Shown: piece by piece, positions 33,035-39,957 of the stretch
How the letters are laid out: every line of letters begins with the position of its first letter
How positions within the stretch are numbered: position 1 is the first letter of the stretch
Origin: an uncultured Phycisphaerales bacterium
GTDB lineage: Bacteria > Planctomycetota > Phycisphaerae > Sedimentisphaerales > Anaerobacaceae
Length of the DNA stretch: 39,957 nucleotides
Direction: 5' to 3'
Assembly: GCA_937927975.1 (NCBI GenBank)
Contig: CALEZT010000120.1
Location: 1 to 39,957 of the forward strand
Position numbers and translations under genes: made by a program
The notes under the pieces: model-generated
Told to the model about the DNA's origin: nothing
The model's database searches: none
Seen by the model: only the letters and a program-made list of their open reading frames with translations

Positions 33035-34051
33035 ATGCGGAGCGGAGTATTATTTCTTCTGGTCGGGGTCGTTCTGTGCGCGTACGCGACCGCTGCGGAA
33101 CAACCGGCGAAGTTCTCTCCTGGCGACATTCTGATCGCTTCGAGCGGGGACCCGAACGAGGCCGTCCCCCCGGCAGGGACCGATCCCGACAGGACGTGGG
33201 ACCCGGCGTTGCACCTGGCGGCCGACTGGGAGTCCGTCTCGGTGAACATGACGTCGCAGATCTACAACCCCGCCGTGCAGCCGGATATGACGGTGCAAGG
33301 CCCTCAGTGGTCGATGTCGGTGGCGAGTGTCATCGATATCATCGATGGCACCGGCCTGATCGGCTGGGCCCAGAGCCCGTCGTCGGTGAAGGCCTACGAT
33401 CAGAACGGCCAGGTGGTTGCCAGCAGCGCAGCGGATAATCCTCTGGTGCGCTGGTACCAACAACCCCTCTCGTGGCGGCTTCCGGCCAGTTTCCCCGGTA
33501 CACTGAGGCTGAACCGATTCAATCTGGCGCTGCCGGTGGGACCTGATGTCGAGTATCCCGAGGTGCTCACCAAGGTCGAGTGGACCCTGAACGTCCTGGT
33601 GGTCGATGAGATCAAGACGGTCGACGTCCCGTTCGAGACCAGCGACACGTGGGTCGAGTTGACGCCGGGCATGGAGATCCTCGTGGAGCAGGCGACAACC
33701 GAGCAAGGCAAGTACCAGTACCGGATCAAGTTCCGCTACGACACCACCAAGGTCGATTACCTGTCGGGCGGATCGATCACGCTGTGGCGCGACGAGGCTC
33801 TTCCGCCCGCGGCGGTCCTGAAAATGGAGATCCTCAACGCCAAGGGCCAGTCCGCCTACAGCGGCAGTGGCGGCACCAGCAGCGGCATGAGCGCCAGCGG
33901 ATCGGGCACTCAAAGGACCGGCACCGCCAGCGGCAGCGGCAGTTGCGCCACCTGCGGCGACGCCGCGATCATCCGCTATACGCTGGGCTTCGGTTTGTTC
34001 GAGCAGGAGGCGACATTTGTCCTGACGGGCATTCCGGTTCCGGAATTCTAA
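33035..34051 (+). CDS. Secreted protein of unknown function
   Basis: Not recognised. The 338-residue protein has a signal peptide (residues 1-21, cleavage after TAAE or ATA-A) and a beta-rich body of about 260 residues without cysteines. A Ser/Gly/Thr-rich linker (about 283-310, GSGGTSSGMSASGSGTQRTG) follows, and a short tail carries a CATC pair. A strong AAAGGAGGTG ribosome site and a good promoter suggest high expression. The beta-strand pattern and the WTLNVLVVDEIKTVDVPFET segment would fit a periplasmic or surface beta-sandwich. It is monocistronic as far as the spacing shows. Confidence 0.7.
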   Translation: MRSGVLFLLVGVVLCAYATAAEQPAKFSPGDILIASSGDPNEAVPPAGTDPDRTWDPALHLAADWESVSVNMTSQIYNPAVQPDMTVQGPQWSMSVASVIDIIDGTGLIGWAQSPSSVKAYDQNGQVVASSAADNPLVRWYQQPLSWRLPASFPGTLRLNRFNLALPVGPDVEYPEVLTKVEWTLNVLVVDEIKTVDVPFETSDTWVELTPGMEILVEQATTEQGKYQYRIKFRYDTTKVDYLSGGSITLWRDEALPPAAVLKMEILNAKGQSAYSGSGGTSSGMSASGSGTQRTGTASGSGSCATCGDAAIIRYTLGFGLFEQEATFVLTGIPVPEF

Positions 34052-34066
34052 GACATCTGTATTGAC

Positions 34067-34176
34067 GGTGGCGGCGCCGGGTCCGGTCCACGTGTGGACT
34101 CGCGGGGCCTCCGAAGGGGCTCTCGCGGCGCTCGATCCCCGCACATCGGATCGAGCCGGGCCGCGGCGCCGCCACC
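34067..34176. repeat. 12-bp perfect inverted repeat after the 33035 gene
   Basis: GGTGGCGGCGCC (34067-34078) and GGCGCCGCCACC (34165-34176) pair exactly across an 86-nt interior that is itself GC-rich and partly self-complementary. It could end transcription of the secreted-protein gene, but no T-run follows. Confidence 0.5.
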
Positions 34177-34339
34177 TGTCTTTCGCGGTTCTCACCCTCC
34201 ATCATTTCAGACTCATCCGGCTTTCCAGCGTTTCGAGCCCACCCCTGCGTTGCAGCAGGGCATGAGCCAGATACAAGCTGCCTTTCCTCGATTGGATGGA
34301 CTCGACGAAAAAAAATCAGGAATTCTTGAAATGATTCGC

Positions 34340-34386
34340 TTGTGATCTTCGACATATGTAGTAGAATGGCTTCTACGATTGTAGAA
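34340..34386 (+). promoter_or_regulatory. blaI-2 promoter and operator
   Basis: Candidate boxes TTGTGA (34340-34345), 16-bp spacer, TAGAAT (34362-34367). A perfect dyad TTCTAC-GATT-GTAGAA lies at 34371-34386, and a GTAGTAGAA half-site at 34358-34366 repeats one arm. As at blaI-1, the dyad contains GTA/TAC words and overlaps the core promoter, fitting autorepression by BlaI. Confidence 0.6.
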
Positions 34387-34398
34387 GGGTTGAACGAA

Positions 34399-34773
34399 AT
34401 GAAGCTGACAGAAGCAGAATGGCAGATCATGAATGCGTTGTGGCAGAAGCATCCGGCCACGGCGCGCGACATCATGGACCGGCTCCCGGCCGGCGTCAAC
34501 TGGGCTTACACCACAATAAAGACCATGTTGACCCGACTGGTGGAGAAGCAGGCGGTCGGTGAGGTCAAGCAGGGCAACACCAGCGTCTATGAGCCGCGGG
34601 TTTCGCAGCAGAAGGCCCGGCTCAGCGCCTTTCGGTCCCTGCTGGATCAGGCCTTCGATGGGGCCGTCGGTCCGCTGGTGCACTTCCTGGCCGAGGAGAG
34701 GCAACTCACAGCCAAGGAGAGGGCCCAGCTCAAGAAGATCCTGGATCGCGAAGCGGATGGCAAGGGAGAGTAG
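34399..34773 (+). CDS. blaI: BlaI/MecI/CopY family transcriptional repressor
   Basis: A 124-residue repressor starting MKLTEAEWQIMNALWQ, the same opening as the first BlaI in the window. The winged helix continues through ARDIMDRLPAGVNWAYTTIK and TMLTRLVEKQAVG, and the C-terminal helices hold ARLSAFRSLLDQAFDG and end in an Arg/Lys-rich tail. Start 34399 is preferred over an in-frame ATG at 34366, because the latter would place the operator dyad inside the gene. It is two bases from the blaR1 gene that follows, so the pair is a tight operon. Regulon unknown; no beta-lactamase is nearby. Confidence 0.9.
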   Translation: MKLTEAEWQIMNALWQKHPATARDIMDRLPAGVNWAYTTIKTMLTRLVEKQAVGEVKQGNTSVYEPRVSQQKARLSAFRSLLDQAFDGAVGPLVHFLAEERQLTAKERAQLKKILDREADGKGE

Positions 34774-34775
34774 TC

Positions 34776-37526
34776 ATGGTTGAGCAATTGAACACGATCG
34801 CGCGTCTCTGGTGGGAATGGTCGGCCGCCATGTTCTGGCAGGTCGGCCTGTTGATCCTCGTGATCGCGGCCATCGACCGGCTGACCCGCCGGTGGGCCTG
34901 GCCGCAGTTGCGGTACGCGCTGTGGTCGCTGATCCTGATCAAGCTCCTCTTGCCGCCTTCCTTGTCGCTTCCCAGCGGCGTCGTTCCGAGCGTGGCTCCG
35001 ATCGTCAAGCAGGGTCTCGCCAGGCTTCAGGCTGAGAAGCCGCCGGTGGCCGAGGGACGCGCGCTGTTCTCGCTCCGTGAGGACATGTTCTCCGTTCGTA
35101 GTGTGCCCGTAAGGGCATTCGAAGAAGTCTCAAGTTTGAAGTGTCAAGTTTCAAGTGAGCAAGGCCAAGAGCCGCCCCTTGAAACTTCAAACTTGAAACT
35201 TCAAACTTCTTCGCTGGTTTGGCAGGTTTACGCAATGACGGCGTCCCTCGCGGGAACGCTGATCCTGGGAATATGGCTCTATCTTCGACTGCATTCGCTC
35301 GTCGGCCGGCGCGCACAAGAAACGGCAGCCGCTTCACTGCCGCAATCCTTCTACAATCAACTGGCCGCTTGTGCGAGGCGTTTGGAGCTGGGCCGTATCC
35401 CCCGGGTCGTCGTGACCAGGAGGCTCGCCACCCCCGCGGTGTTCGGGATGTTCCGCCCTGTGCTGCTGATGCCCAAAGGCTATCTGGGCAAGTTGTCCCG
35501 GCGGGACACCGAGCACATGCTCTTGCACGAGCTGGCGCACATCAAGCGGGGCGATCTGATCGCGCATGGTCTGTACATGCTGCTCCAGGTCGCTTACTGG
35601 TACAACCCGCTGCTGTGGCTCGTGCGTCGGCAGGTGCACCACCTGCGGGAGTTGTCGTGCGACGCGACCGTGGCCGAATTGCTTCGCGAGCAGACCACGG
35701 CCTATCGCCAGACGCTTCTGGAAACCGCCCGGCGGCTGTTGACCTCGTCGGTCGAGCCGGGCCTGGGCCTTCTGGGCCTGTTCGAAGACTCGAATCGTTT
35801 ACTTGTTCGATTGAATTGGCTGACCAAGCCAACCTGGAGGTATAGAACCATGAAACGTGTCACCGTAGCAGTCATCGCCGCTTTGATGCTGGCCTGCGTG
35901 CTCCCCATGGCGCGGGCTCAGGAGGCGGTTTCGCATCAGCCGTCGCCCGAGGTCGTGAAAGAAGGTGTCGAGGGCGTCCCGCCCTCGAATCGCGGGCAGG
36001 ATGCCCGCGACACGCACGACCAGGCGTCGCAGGAGATCGAAGCCCTGAAGGCTCAGCTTGAGAAGCTGATGGCCCAGCAGCAGCAACTGCAGGAGCAATT
36101 GCGGGCCATGACCGAGAAACGCGGCCAGCCAGCCGGTCCGGCCAAGCTCAAGCACGTCGATCCGTCCGCCGGCGTGCAGCCTCACAAGAAGAACTTGTCC
36201 GAGCAGAGCGATGTCACCATCGTCCGATGGCAGAACGAAGATCCCGCAGAAAAGAAGACGCAGGAATTGCGCCACGCTCTGCAGGAAACGGTCCGCGCCG
36301 AGGTCGAGCAAAGGAGAGCCGATGTGGAGACCCAGCGGGCCAAAGCGGAGACCCGCGCCCGGCAGGCCAGAGCTGAGGCCCTCAGGGCGACTGCTGAAGG
36401 CGAGAGAATCGAGGCCGAGGTCAAACGTCAGGAGGAAATGGCCAGGCAGAGGGAGCAATGGGCCCAGAGCGAGGCAATGCAGCGGTGGCGCGCCGACATG
36501 GAGAAATGGGAGAACAGCGACGAGGTGAACCGCTGGAAGCGGGAGGTCGAACAGTGGGCCCGAAATCTGTCGCGTCCCCATGAACGGAACGCCGAGGATC
36601 TGGCGAACGATGCGATCGAGCAAGCCGAAGGAGGAACAAAGAGCGTCCCGCCCGCCATGCCGGCGATGCCGCCCATGCCCGCAATGCCTGCGATGCCGAA
36701 GATGCCGCCGATGTCTGCAAATGTGCATATCCCGATCCCGCAGGTCGCTCCGTCGCCGAATGCGGTCCCGCACGTCGAGGCGGTCCCTGGAATGCCTGTG
36801 CCGCCGGACGCTCCGCGGAAGGAGAAGGCCGAGCAGGCCGTGCCCTGCGGCGAGTTCGTGGTCAAGTCGTTCCCCGCCGAGGGGGCGCTGCTGGTGGAGA
36901 ACAACGTGGGCTCCATCGCGATTGAAGGGACGGACGCGGACGATTGCACCGTTGTGGCGACCGCCCGGATCAAGGGGGTCGAGCGGGAAGAAGCCGAACG
37001 AATGGCCAAGCGGATCCTGGTGCAGGTCACGCCCGTTCAGGGCCGCGTGCGAGTGCGTACGCAGTTTCTCGATGACTGGGACCAGGAACAACGCGATCGA
37101 GTCGCAATCGACTTGAAGGTCACTGTGCCCGGCGGGGCCAAGGTGCAAGCGGCTCAGAAGGTTGGAAACGTCAGTCTGGTCTCGCTCCGGGGCGCGGTGG
37201 CGGCCACGGCGGACGTCGGCGCTATCCAGGCTTGGAATCTGCAGGGGGACGCCTCGCTGCGCACGAACGTGGGGGACATCACGTTCGTCACGTCCAGCGA
37301 CCTGTCCGCCAAGATGCGGGCCCAGACTCAGATCGGCTCGATCTCGAGCAATCTGCCCCTGGAAATCACCCGTGCGGCGGTCGCGCAGGCCGGCGGGGCC
37401 CAGAACGCCCTGGGCAGTCACGCCACGGGCACGCTCGGCGGCGGACAGAACAAGATCGATCTGAACGCCAACGTGGGCTCGATCCAGATTCGTAGGAAGG
37501 ACGCGGCCAAGCACGAAGTGTTCTGA
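34776..37526 (+). CDS. BlaR1-type M56 metallopeptidase with DUF4097-like tail
   Basis: A 916-residue BlaR1 homologue. Membrane helices are near 19-38, 46-62, 150-172 and 365-385; the zinc site HELAH is at 251-255, followed by ELSCD, so the protease appears competent. The outside part starts with a Gln-rich coiled coil (ALKAQLEKLMAQQQQLQEQL) and an Arg/Glu/Ala-rich helix (about 500-600). A Met/Pro tandem (MPAMPPMPAMPAMPKMPPM, about 630-650) precedes a C-terminal beta-helix-like domain of the DUF4097 putative-adhesin type (VENNVGSIAIEGTDADDCTV, TNVGDITFVTSSDLSAKM). Residues about 116-146 and 397-412 are encoded by palindromic repeats. It should control the adjacent BlaI; no penicillin-binding sensor domain is present, so the inducer is not a beta-lactam in the classical way. 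Confidence 0.85.
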   Translation: MVEQLNTIARLWWEWSAAMFWQVGLLILVIAAIDRLTRRWAWPQLRYALWSLILIKLLLPPSLSLPSGVVPSVAPIVKQGLARLQAEKPPVAEGRALFSLREDMFSVRSVPVRAFEEVSSLKCQVSSEQGQEPPLETSNLKLQTSSLVWQVYAMTASLAGTLILGIWLYLRLHSLVGRRAQETAAASLPQSFYNQLAACARRLELGRIPRVVVTRRLATPAVFGMFRPVLLMPKGYLGKLSRRDTEHMLLHELAHIKRGDLIAHGLYMLLQVAYWYNPLLWLVRRQVHHLRELSCDATVAELLREQTTAYRQTLLETARRLLTSSVEPGLGLLGLFEDSNRLLVRLNWLTKPTWRYRTMKRVTVAVIAALMLACVLPMARAQEAVSHQPSPEVVKEGVEGVPPSNRGQDARDTHDQASQEIEALKAQLEKLMAQQQQLQEQLRAMTEKRGQPAGPAKLKHVDPSAGVQPHKKNLSEQSDVTIVRWQNEDPAEKKTQELRHALQETVRAEVEQRRADVETQRAKAETRARQARAEALRATAEGERIEAEVKRQEEMARQREQWAQSEAMQRWRADMEKWENSDEVNRWKREVEQWARNLSRPHERNAEDLANDAIEQAEGGTKSVPPAMPAMPPMPAMPAMPKMPPMSANVHIPIPQVAPSPNAVPHVEAVPGMPVPPDAPRKEKAEQAVPCGEFVVKSFPAEGALLVENNVGSIAIEGTDADDCTVVATARIKGVEREEAERMAKRILVQVTPVQGRVRVRTQFLDDWDQEQRDRVAIDLKVTVPGGAKVQAAQKVGNVSLVSLRGAVAATADVGAIQAWNLQGDASLRTNVGDITFVTSSDLSAKMRAQTQIGSISSNLPLEITRAAVAQAGGAQNALGSHATGTLGGGQNKIDLNANVGSIQIRRKDAAKHEVF
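35121..35212. repeat. GAAGTTTCAAGT-type palindrome, intragenic copy
   Basis: Ends GAAGAAGT and ACTTCTTC; inside, repeated TTTGAAGT/CAAGTTTCAAGT words pair across the centre (arms 35121-35156 and 35178-35212). It is translated in frame (EEVSSLKCQVSS ... ETSNLKLQTSS) in the loop between membrane helices 2 and 3 of BlaR1-2. Related to 5893-5968. Confidence 0.8.
35966..36012. repeat. Intragenic TGTCG palindromic element, copy 3
   Basis: Short version of the family at 6249 and 28500: ends TGTCG/CGACA, inner hairpins GAGGGCGTCCCGCCCTC and GCGGGCAGGATGCCCGC. It encodes EGVPPSNRGQDARDT in BlaR1-2, right after membrane helix 4; the ECF sigma copy encodes EGVPPSDRGRDVRDT in the same frame. Confidence 0.8.
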
Positions 37527-37610
37527 CGACCGATTCCACCGTCCCTCGGCGGTTCGAGCCCAACATTCCGAGCGACTACACGCCAATGGGGCAGTGAATC
37601 AGGACCATTT

Positions 37611-37763
37611 AAATCCGAAATCCGAAGCACGAAATCCGAAACAAGCACGAATGACCGAAACCACAAATTCAGAACGGGCTCTCGCCCTGCGCCAGCGTTT
37701 CGGTCATTCGTGCTTTGGATTTTGGATTTGTTTCGAGTTTCGGATTTCGTGCTTCGTATTTGT
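37611..37763. repeat. Large AAATCCGAA-type palindrome between convergent genes
   Basis: The left arm consists of AAATCCGAAGCACGAAATCC and related words (37611-37661); the right arm (37697-37763) carries their reverse complements. An 18-bp stretch pairs perfectly (AGCACGAATGACCGAAAC at 37644-37661 with 37697-37714). It fills the space between the blaR1-2 and CBS-protein stop codons and may serve as a bidirectional terminator. Confidence 0.75.
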
Positions 37764-37765
37764 GC

Positions 37766-38608
37766 TCAGGCAGTGACGCAGGGTTCGACGCGAGCCCTGC
37801 CCTGGAACAGGATCGTCCTGTGCTTGAGGAGGTACAGGATCAAATCCGCCCGGCTGATGATGCCGATGAGTTTCCCGCGGTCGAGGACCGGCGCCCAGCG
37901 AAGCGCGTTGCCCGCCAGGCACTTGCAGACGTCGAACAGATCGTCGTCCAGATTGACGCTGACGACGTCGGGAGTCATCACGTCGCAGACCCGCCAGGCC
38001 CGCGACGGGGAACTGTCGAACAGTCTGAGCACGTCCTTCTCGGACAGAGCGCCCAGCAGCTTCATGGAATCGTCGACGACCGGCAGGCCGGTGATCCCGT
38101 GGGCGACGAGGACCTCCGCGGCCTCCGGGAGCGGCGCGTCGAGCGTGGTGGTCAGAAGGCCCATGGTCATGGCGTCGCGAACGCGCGGACTGCGGGACTG
38201 GCGAAGCGAGGGATCGCCCGACGATTCCGACTCGAAGTCGTTCAGGCAGGCGCGAAGCAGGTCGGTTCGGCTGATGATGCCGGTCAACCGGCCTTCCCGC
38301 ACGATCGGGACGCGACGATAGGACTGCCGGACCAGGCAGGTCCAGACCTTGGCCAGATCGTCTTGCTCGTCGAAGGTCACGACGTCACGGGTCATGTACT
38401 GCTCCACCGACCCCGGCAGGTGCTCCTCCTGGAAGACCAGTTGCAGGACGTCCTTTTCCGTGATGATGCCGACCAGCGTCGAGCCGTCCGTCACCGGCAG
38501 CCCGCTGCCCCGGCGTTCCGCAAGGATCGCGATGGCGTCGTAGATCGAGCTGTCCTTCTCGACCGTCCGAACGCCGAGCTGCATCAGATCGCGCGCCTTT
38601 TCCATCAT
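37766..38608 (-). CDS. Four-CBS-domain protein
   Basis: A 280-residue protein made of two Bateman modules and nothing else. CBS repeats lie at about residues 1-60 (ARDLMQLGVRTVEKDSSIYD, ending VGIITEKDVLQLV), 68-125 (VEQYMTRDVVTFDEQDDLAK, ending TGIISRTDLL), 145-200 (VRDAMTMGLLTTTLDAPLPE) and 210-270 (VCDVMTPDVVSVNLDDDLFD, ending IGIISRADLI). Such domains bind adenosyl nucleotides (AMP, ATP, SAM) and regulate partner proteins; here the partner is not fused or obvious. Start 38608 follows AAAGGA at eight bases, a spacing also used by two autotransporter genes; ATG 38626 is an alternative. It is convergent with the second blaR1 gene. Confidence 0.88.
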   Translation of the reverse strand: MMEKARDLMQLGVRTVEKDSSIYDAIAILAERRGSGLPVTDGSTLVGIITEKDVLQLVFQEEHLPGSVEQYMTRDVVTFDEQDDLAKVWTCLVRQSYRRVPIVREGRLTGIISRTDLLRACLNDFESESSGDPSLRQSRSPRVRDAMTMGLLTTTLDAPLPEAAEVLVAHGITGLPVVDDSMKLLGALSEKDVLRLFDSSPSRAWRVCDVMTPDVVSVNLDDDLFDVCKCLAGNALRWAPVLDRGKLIGIISRADLILYLLKHRTILFQGRARVEPCVTA

Positions 38609-39062
38609 CCGCAGGGTCCTTTCCATCCTGTCTTGCGTCGTCGCAGGGACGCGCCGGCGCAAGCCGCCGCCGAAAGGCCCTGCATTCAGTGGCTATCGGC
38701 CGTTCTCCCCTACGGGATGAGCCTCGCAACATTGAAACCCTTCTGCGGTTCCGCATCGGCGATGGGAAGAGGCCGGGTATTTGCGGGCTTGCACCAGGGA
38801 GGATCGCCACCAGGACAAGAACGCGGCTTGTCCGCGAAACCCGATCATCGTCCGAGTTATCGGGCAATCCGAAACGCACGCTGGCCATCGACACACTGCG
38901 TGTGTCAATGCGACCCGGAATCGAAGAAAGACCGCTTCCGACATCTCGCGTCCTTGCGACCGCGCCGAGTTCCTGTTCTGCACGGGTTTGTCGTTGCGCC
39001 AGGCGGGGTCGATCCGTCTATAATGGTGAAGTGCCGAGGCACGAGTTGGACAGGAGCCTGGA
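38609..39062. other. Intergenic region between CBS and sigma genes
   Basis: No gene seen; overlapping frames on both strands lack start signals. Near its right end TATAAT (39019-39024) is a perfect -10 box about 40 bp before the sigma gene, with only a weak TTGCGC (38994-38999) at 19 bp as -35. Confidence 0.55.
39019..39024 (+). promoter_or_regulatory. Probable -10 box of second ECF sigma gene
   Basis: TATAAT, exact consensus, 38 bp upstream of the GTG start. The -35 region is weak, so an activator or another sigma factor may be needed. Confidence 0.45.
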
Positions 39063-39593
39063 GTGAGTGACCGGCGGACAGAGCTGCTCGAATTGCTGGA
39101 TCGATCCGGGGCGAGTCTGTACGCCCTCTTGACCCGGCTCACCCTGCGCCAGGACGTGGCCGAGGAACTGATGCAGGACCTGTTCGTCAAGCTCAGCGTC
39201 GCCAAAGAGCAGGGCGGCATCGACTGCTGGCACGCCTACGCCCGCCGAACCGCCATCAATCTGGCTTTCGACTGGCGACGTCGGGAGAAGAGCCGCCGAT
39301 CGTGTCCGCTTGACGAATCGCTCGAATGCGTCTCGCAGGCCGGCTCGCCCCTGGGCAAGCTGATCGAGGCCGAAGAACTGGAAGACGTCCTCGCGGCCAT
39401 CGGCCGGCTTCACGGCCCCTCGCGCGAGGCCTTCGTCCTGCGGTACATCCAACAGGAGTCGTACGAAGACATCGCCAAGCAGTTCGGCAAGACGCCGCAC
39501 CACGTGCGGGCCTTGTGCTCCAGAGCGATGAGCGCCCTACGCGACCTCGTGTTGAAAGATGGAAGAGAGGTGCAGCATGTCGAAGATGAGTGA
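39063..39593 (+). CDS. ECF RNA polymerase sigma factor (sigma-70 family)
   Basis: A 176-residue ECF sigma factor. Region 2 is at about residues 12-80 (LRQDVAEELMQDLFVKLSVA, then WHAYARRTAINLAFDWRRRE). Region 4 is at about 115-170 (LHGPSREAFVLRYIQQESYE then DIAKQFGKTPHHVRALCSRA). It starts with GTG, with AGGAG six bases upstream. Its end overlaps the next gene by 17 bp, so the pair is translationally coupled, as in the first sigma/anti-sigma locus. It is only distantly similar to the sigma factor at 28180 and lacks the repeat-derived linker. Confidence 0.9.
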   Translation: MSDRRTELLELLDRSGASLYALLTRLTLRQDVAEELMQDLFVKLSVAKEQGGIDCWHAYARRTAINLAFDWRRREKSRRSCPLDESLECVSQAGSPLGKLIEAEELEDVLAAIGRLHGPSREAFVLRYIQQESYEDIAKQFGKTPHHVRALCSRAMSALRDLVLKDGREVQHVEDE

Positions 39594-39957
39594 ACAAGAG
39601 CTTCGACGACGTCTCGGCCTGCTCTCCGGCATCGAGCCGTCGCCCCAGGCCGCGGGTCGGGCGCTGGACCGCGTCCGCCGGGTGCTGAGCGAGACCAAGC
39701 CACGACCGGCGAACCGGTTGGCCGGCGCCGGGGGGATGCTCACGAAGAGCAGACTGGCGGGCTTGGCCGTCGCCGCGGCGGTCCTCGTTGCGACAGGTGT
39801 GTTCGTGTTCTTCTTCACAGGCTCCCTCGATGGTACGACCGCGGCGTATGCCAGAGTCACGGAGGCGGTCAGGAATGTGCCTTGGATGCGCATGCGCTAC
39901 TCGGGATACAACCTGGACGACGCAGGAAACAGGATCACGGCCGAAGGGGAGCGGGAT
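39577..39957 (+). CDS. Membrane partner of the ECF sigma factor (cut by window edge)
   Basis: The first 127 residues of a longer protein, open at the right edge. A short cytoplasmic part (residues 1-58, with ELRRRLGLLSGIEPSP and a basic segment) has no zinc-finger cysteines. One membrane helix follows (about 59-80, GLAVAAAVLVATGVFVFFF), then AYARVTEAVRNVPWMRMRYS, which resembles the start of the outer-membrane lipoprotein-sorting-like (LolA/LolB fold) or DUF-type periplasmic domains found behind planctomycete ECF sigma genes. Its position suggests an anti-sigma role, but the typical sigma-binding motif is not seen. ATG 39577 lies inside the sigma gene with AGAGAGG upstream. Confidence 0.75.
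   Translation, partial: MSKMSEQELRRRLGLLSGIEPSPQAAGRALDRVRRVLSETKPRPANRLAGAGGMLTKSRLAGLAVAAAVLVATGVFVFFFTGSLDGTTAAYARVTEAVRNVPWMRMRYSGYNLDDAGNRITAEGERD

Noticed and set aside
34399..37526. Beta-lactam resistance locus
   Set aside because: BlaI and the M56 protease are present, but no beta-lactamase, PBP2a or penicillin-binding sensor domain is found at either locus.

Overview
The window is GC-rich bacterial chromosome that reads like an environmental planctomycete, probably of the Phycisphaerae/Sedimentisphaerales type. This is an inference from gene style, not from a marker gene. The clues are two BlaI/M56-BlaR1 loci with very long C-terminal extensions, two ECF sigma factors each coupled to an anti-sigma-like membrane protein, a Tat-exported Gfo/Idh/MocA oxidoreductase, a GHL15-like secreted glycosidase, and intergenic DNA crowded with dispersed palindromic repeats. 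No rRNA, tRNA, CRISPR array, transposase or phage gene was seen. The right end cuts a gene.

Layout. 1-2250: a small anchored hypothetical protein, a four-helix EamA-like protein and repeat-rich spacers. 2250-5100 (minus): a GntR(YtrA-type)-slipin operon, then a decayed UPF0145 fragment and a GHL15-like secreted protein. 5450-11517 (plus): blaI-blaR1 locus 1, whose 1841-residue BlaR1 carries repeated lumenal domains and two SecD-P1-like modules. 11900-14550: Gfo/Idh oxidoreductase, cupin (convergent) and HD hydrolase. 14574-24253 (minus): three tandem autotransporters, each with its own promoter; the upstream two have clear terminators, and two of the genes share an 806-bp tract identical at every base. 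24470-27490: DUF134 regulator, MASE3 histidine kinase and purC. 27490-28180: remnants and a long perfect inverted repeat. 28180-29495: ECF sigma and anti-sigma pair. 29856-34051: three secreted proteins of unknown function. 34340-37526: blaI-blaR1 locus 2 with a DUF4097-like tail. 37766-38608 (minus): four-CBS protein. 39063 to the end: second ECF sigma and a truncated membrane partner.

How it works together. Most recognisable genes concern the cell envelope and its sensing: surface autotransporters, secreted proteins, membrane proteases that release BlaI repressors, sigma/anti-sigma pairs and a membrane histidine kinase. In both blaI promoters a dyad overlaps the core promoter, fitting autorepression. 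The most unusual layer is the repeats. At least six families of palindromic elements occupy the spacers, and two families also sit inside open reading frames (both blaR1 genes and an ECF sigma gene), always in a linker or loop, recalling Rickettsia palindromic elements.
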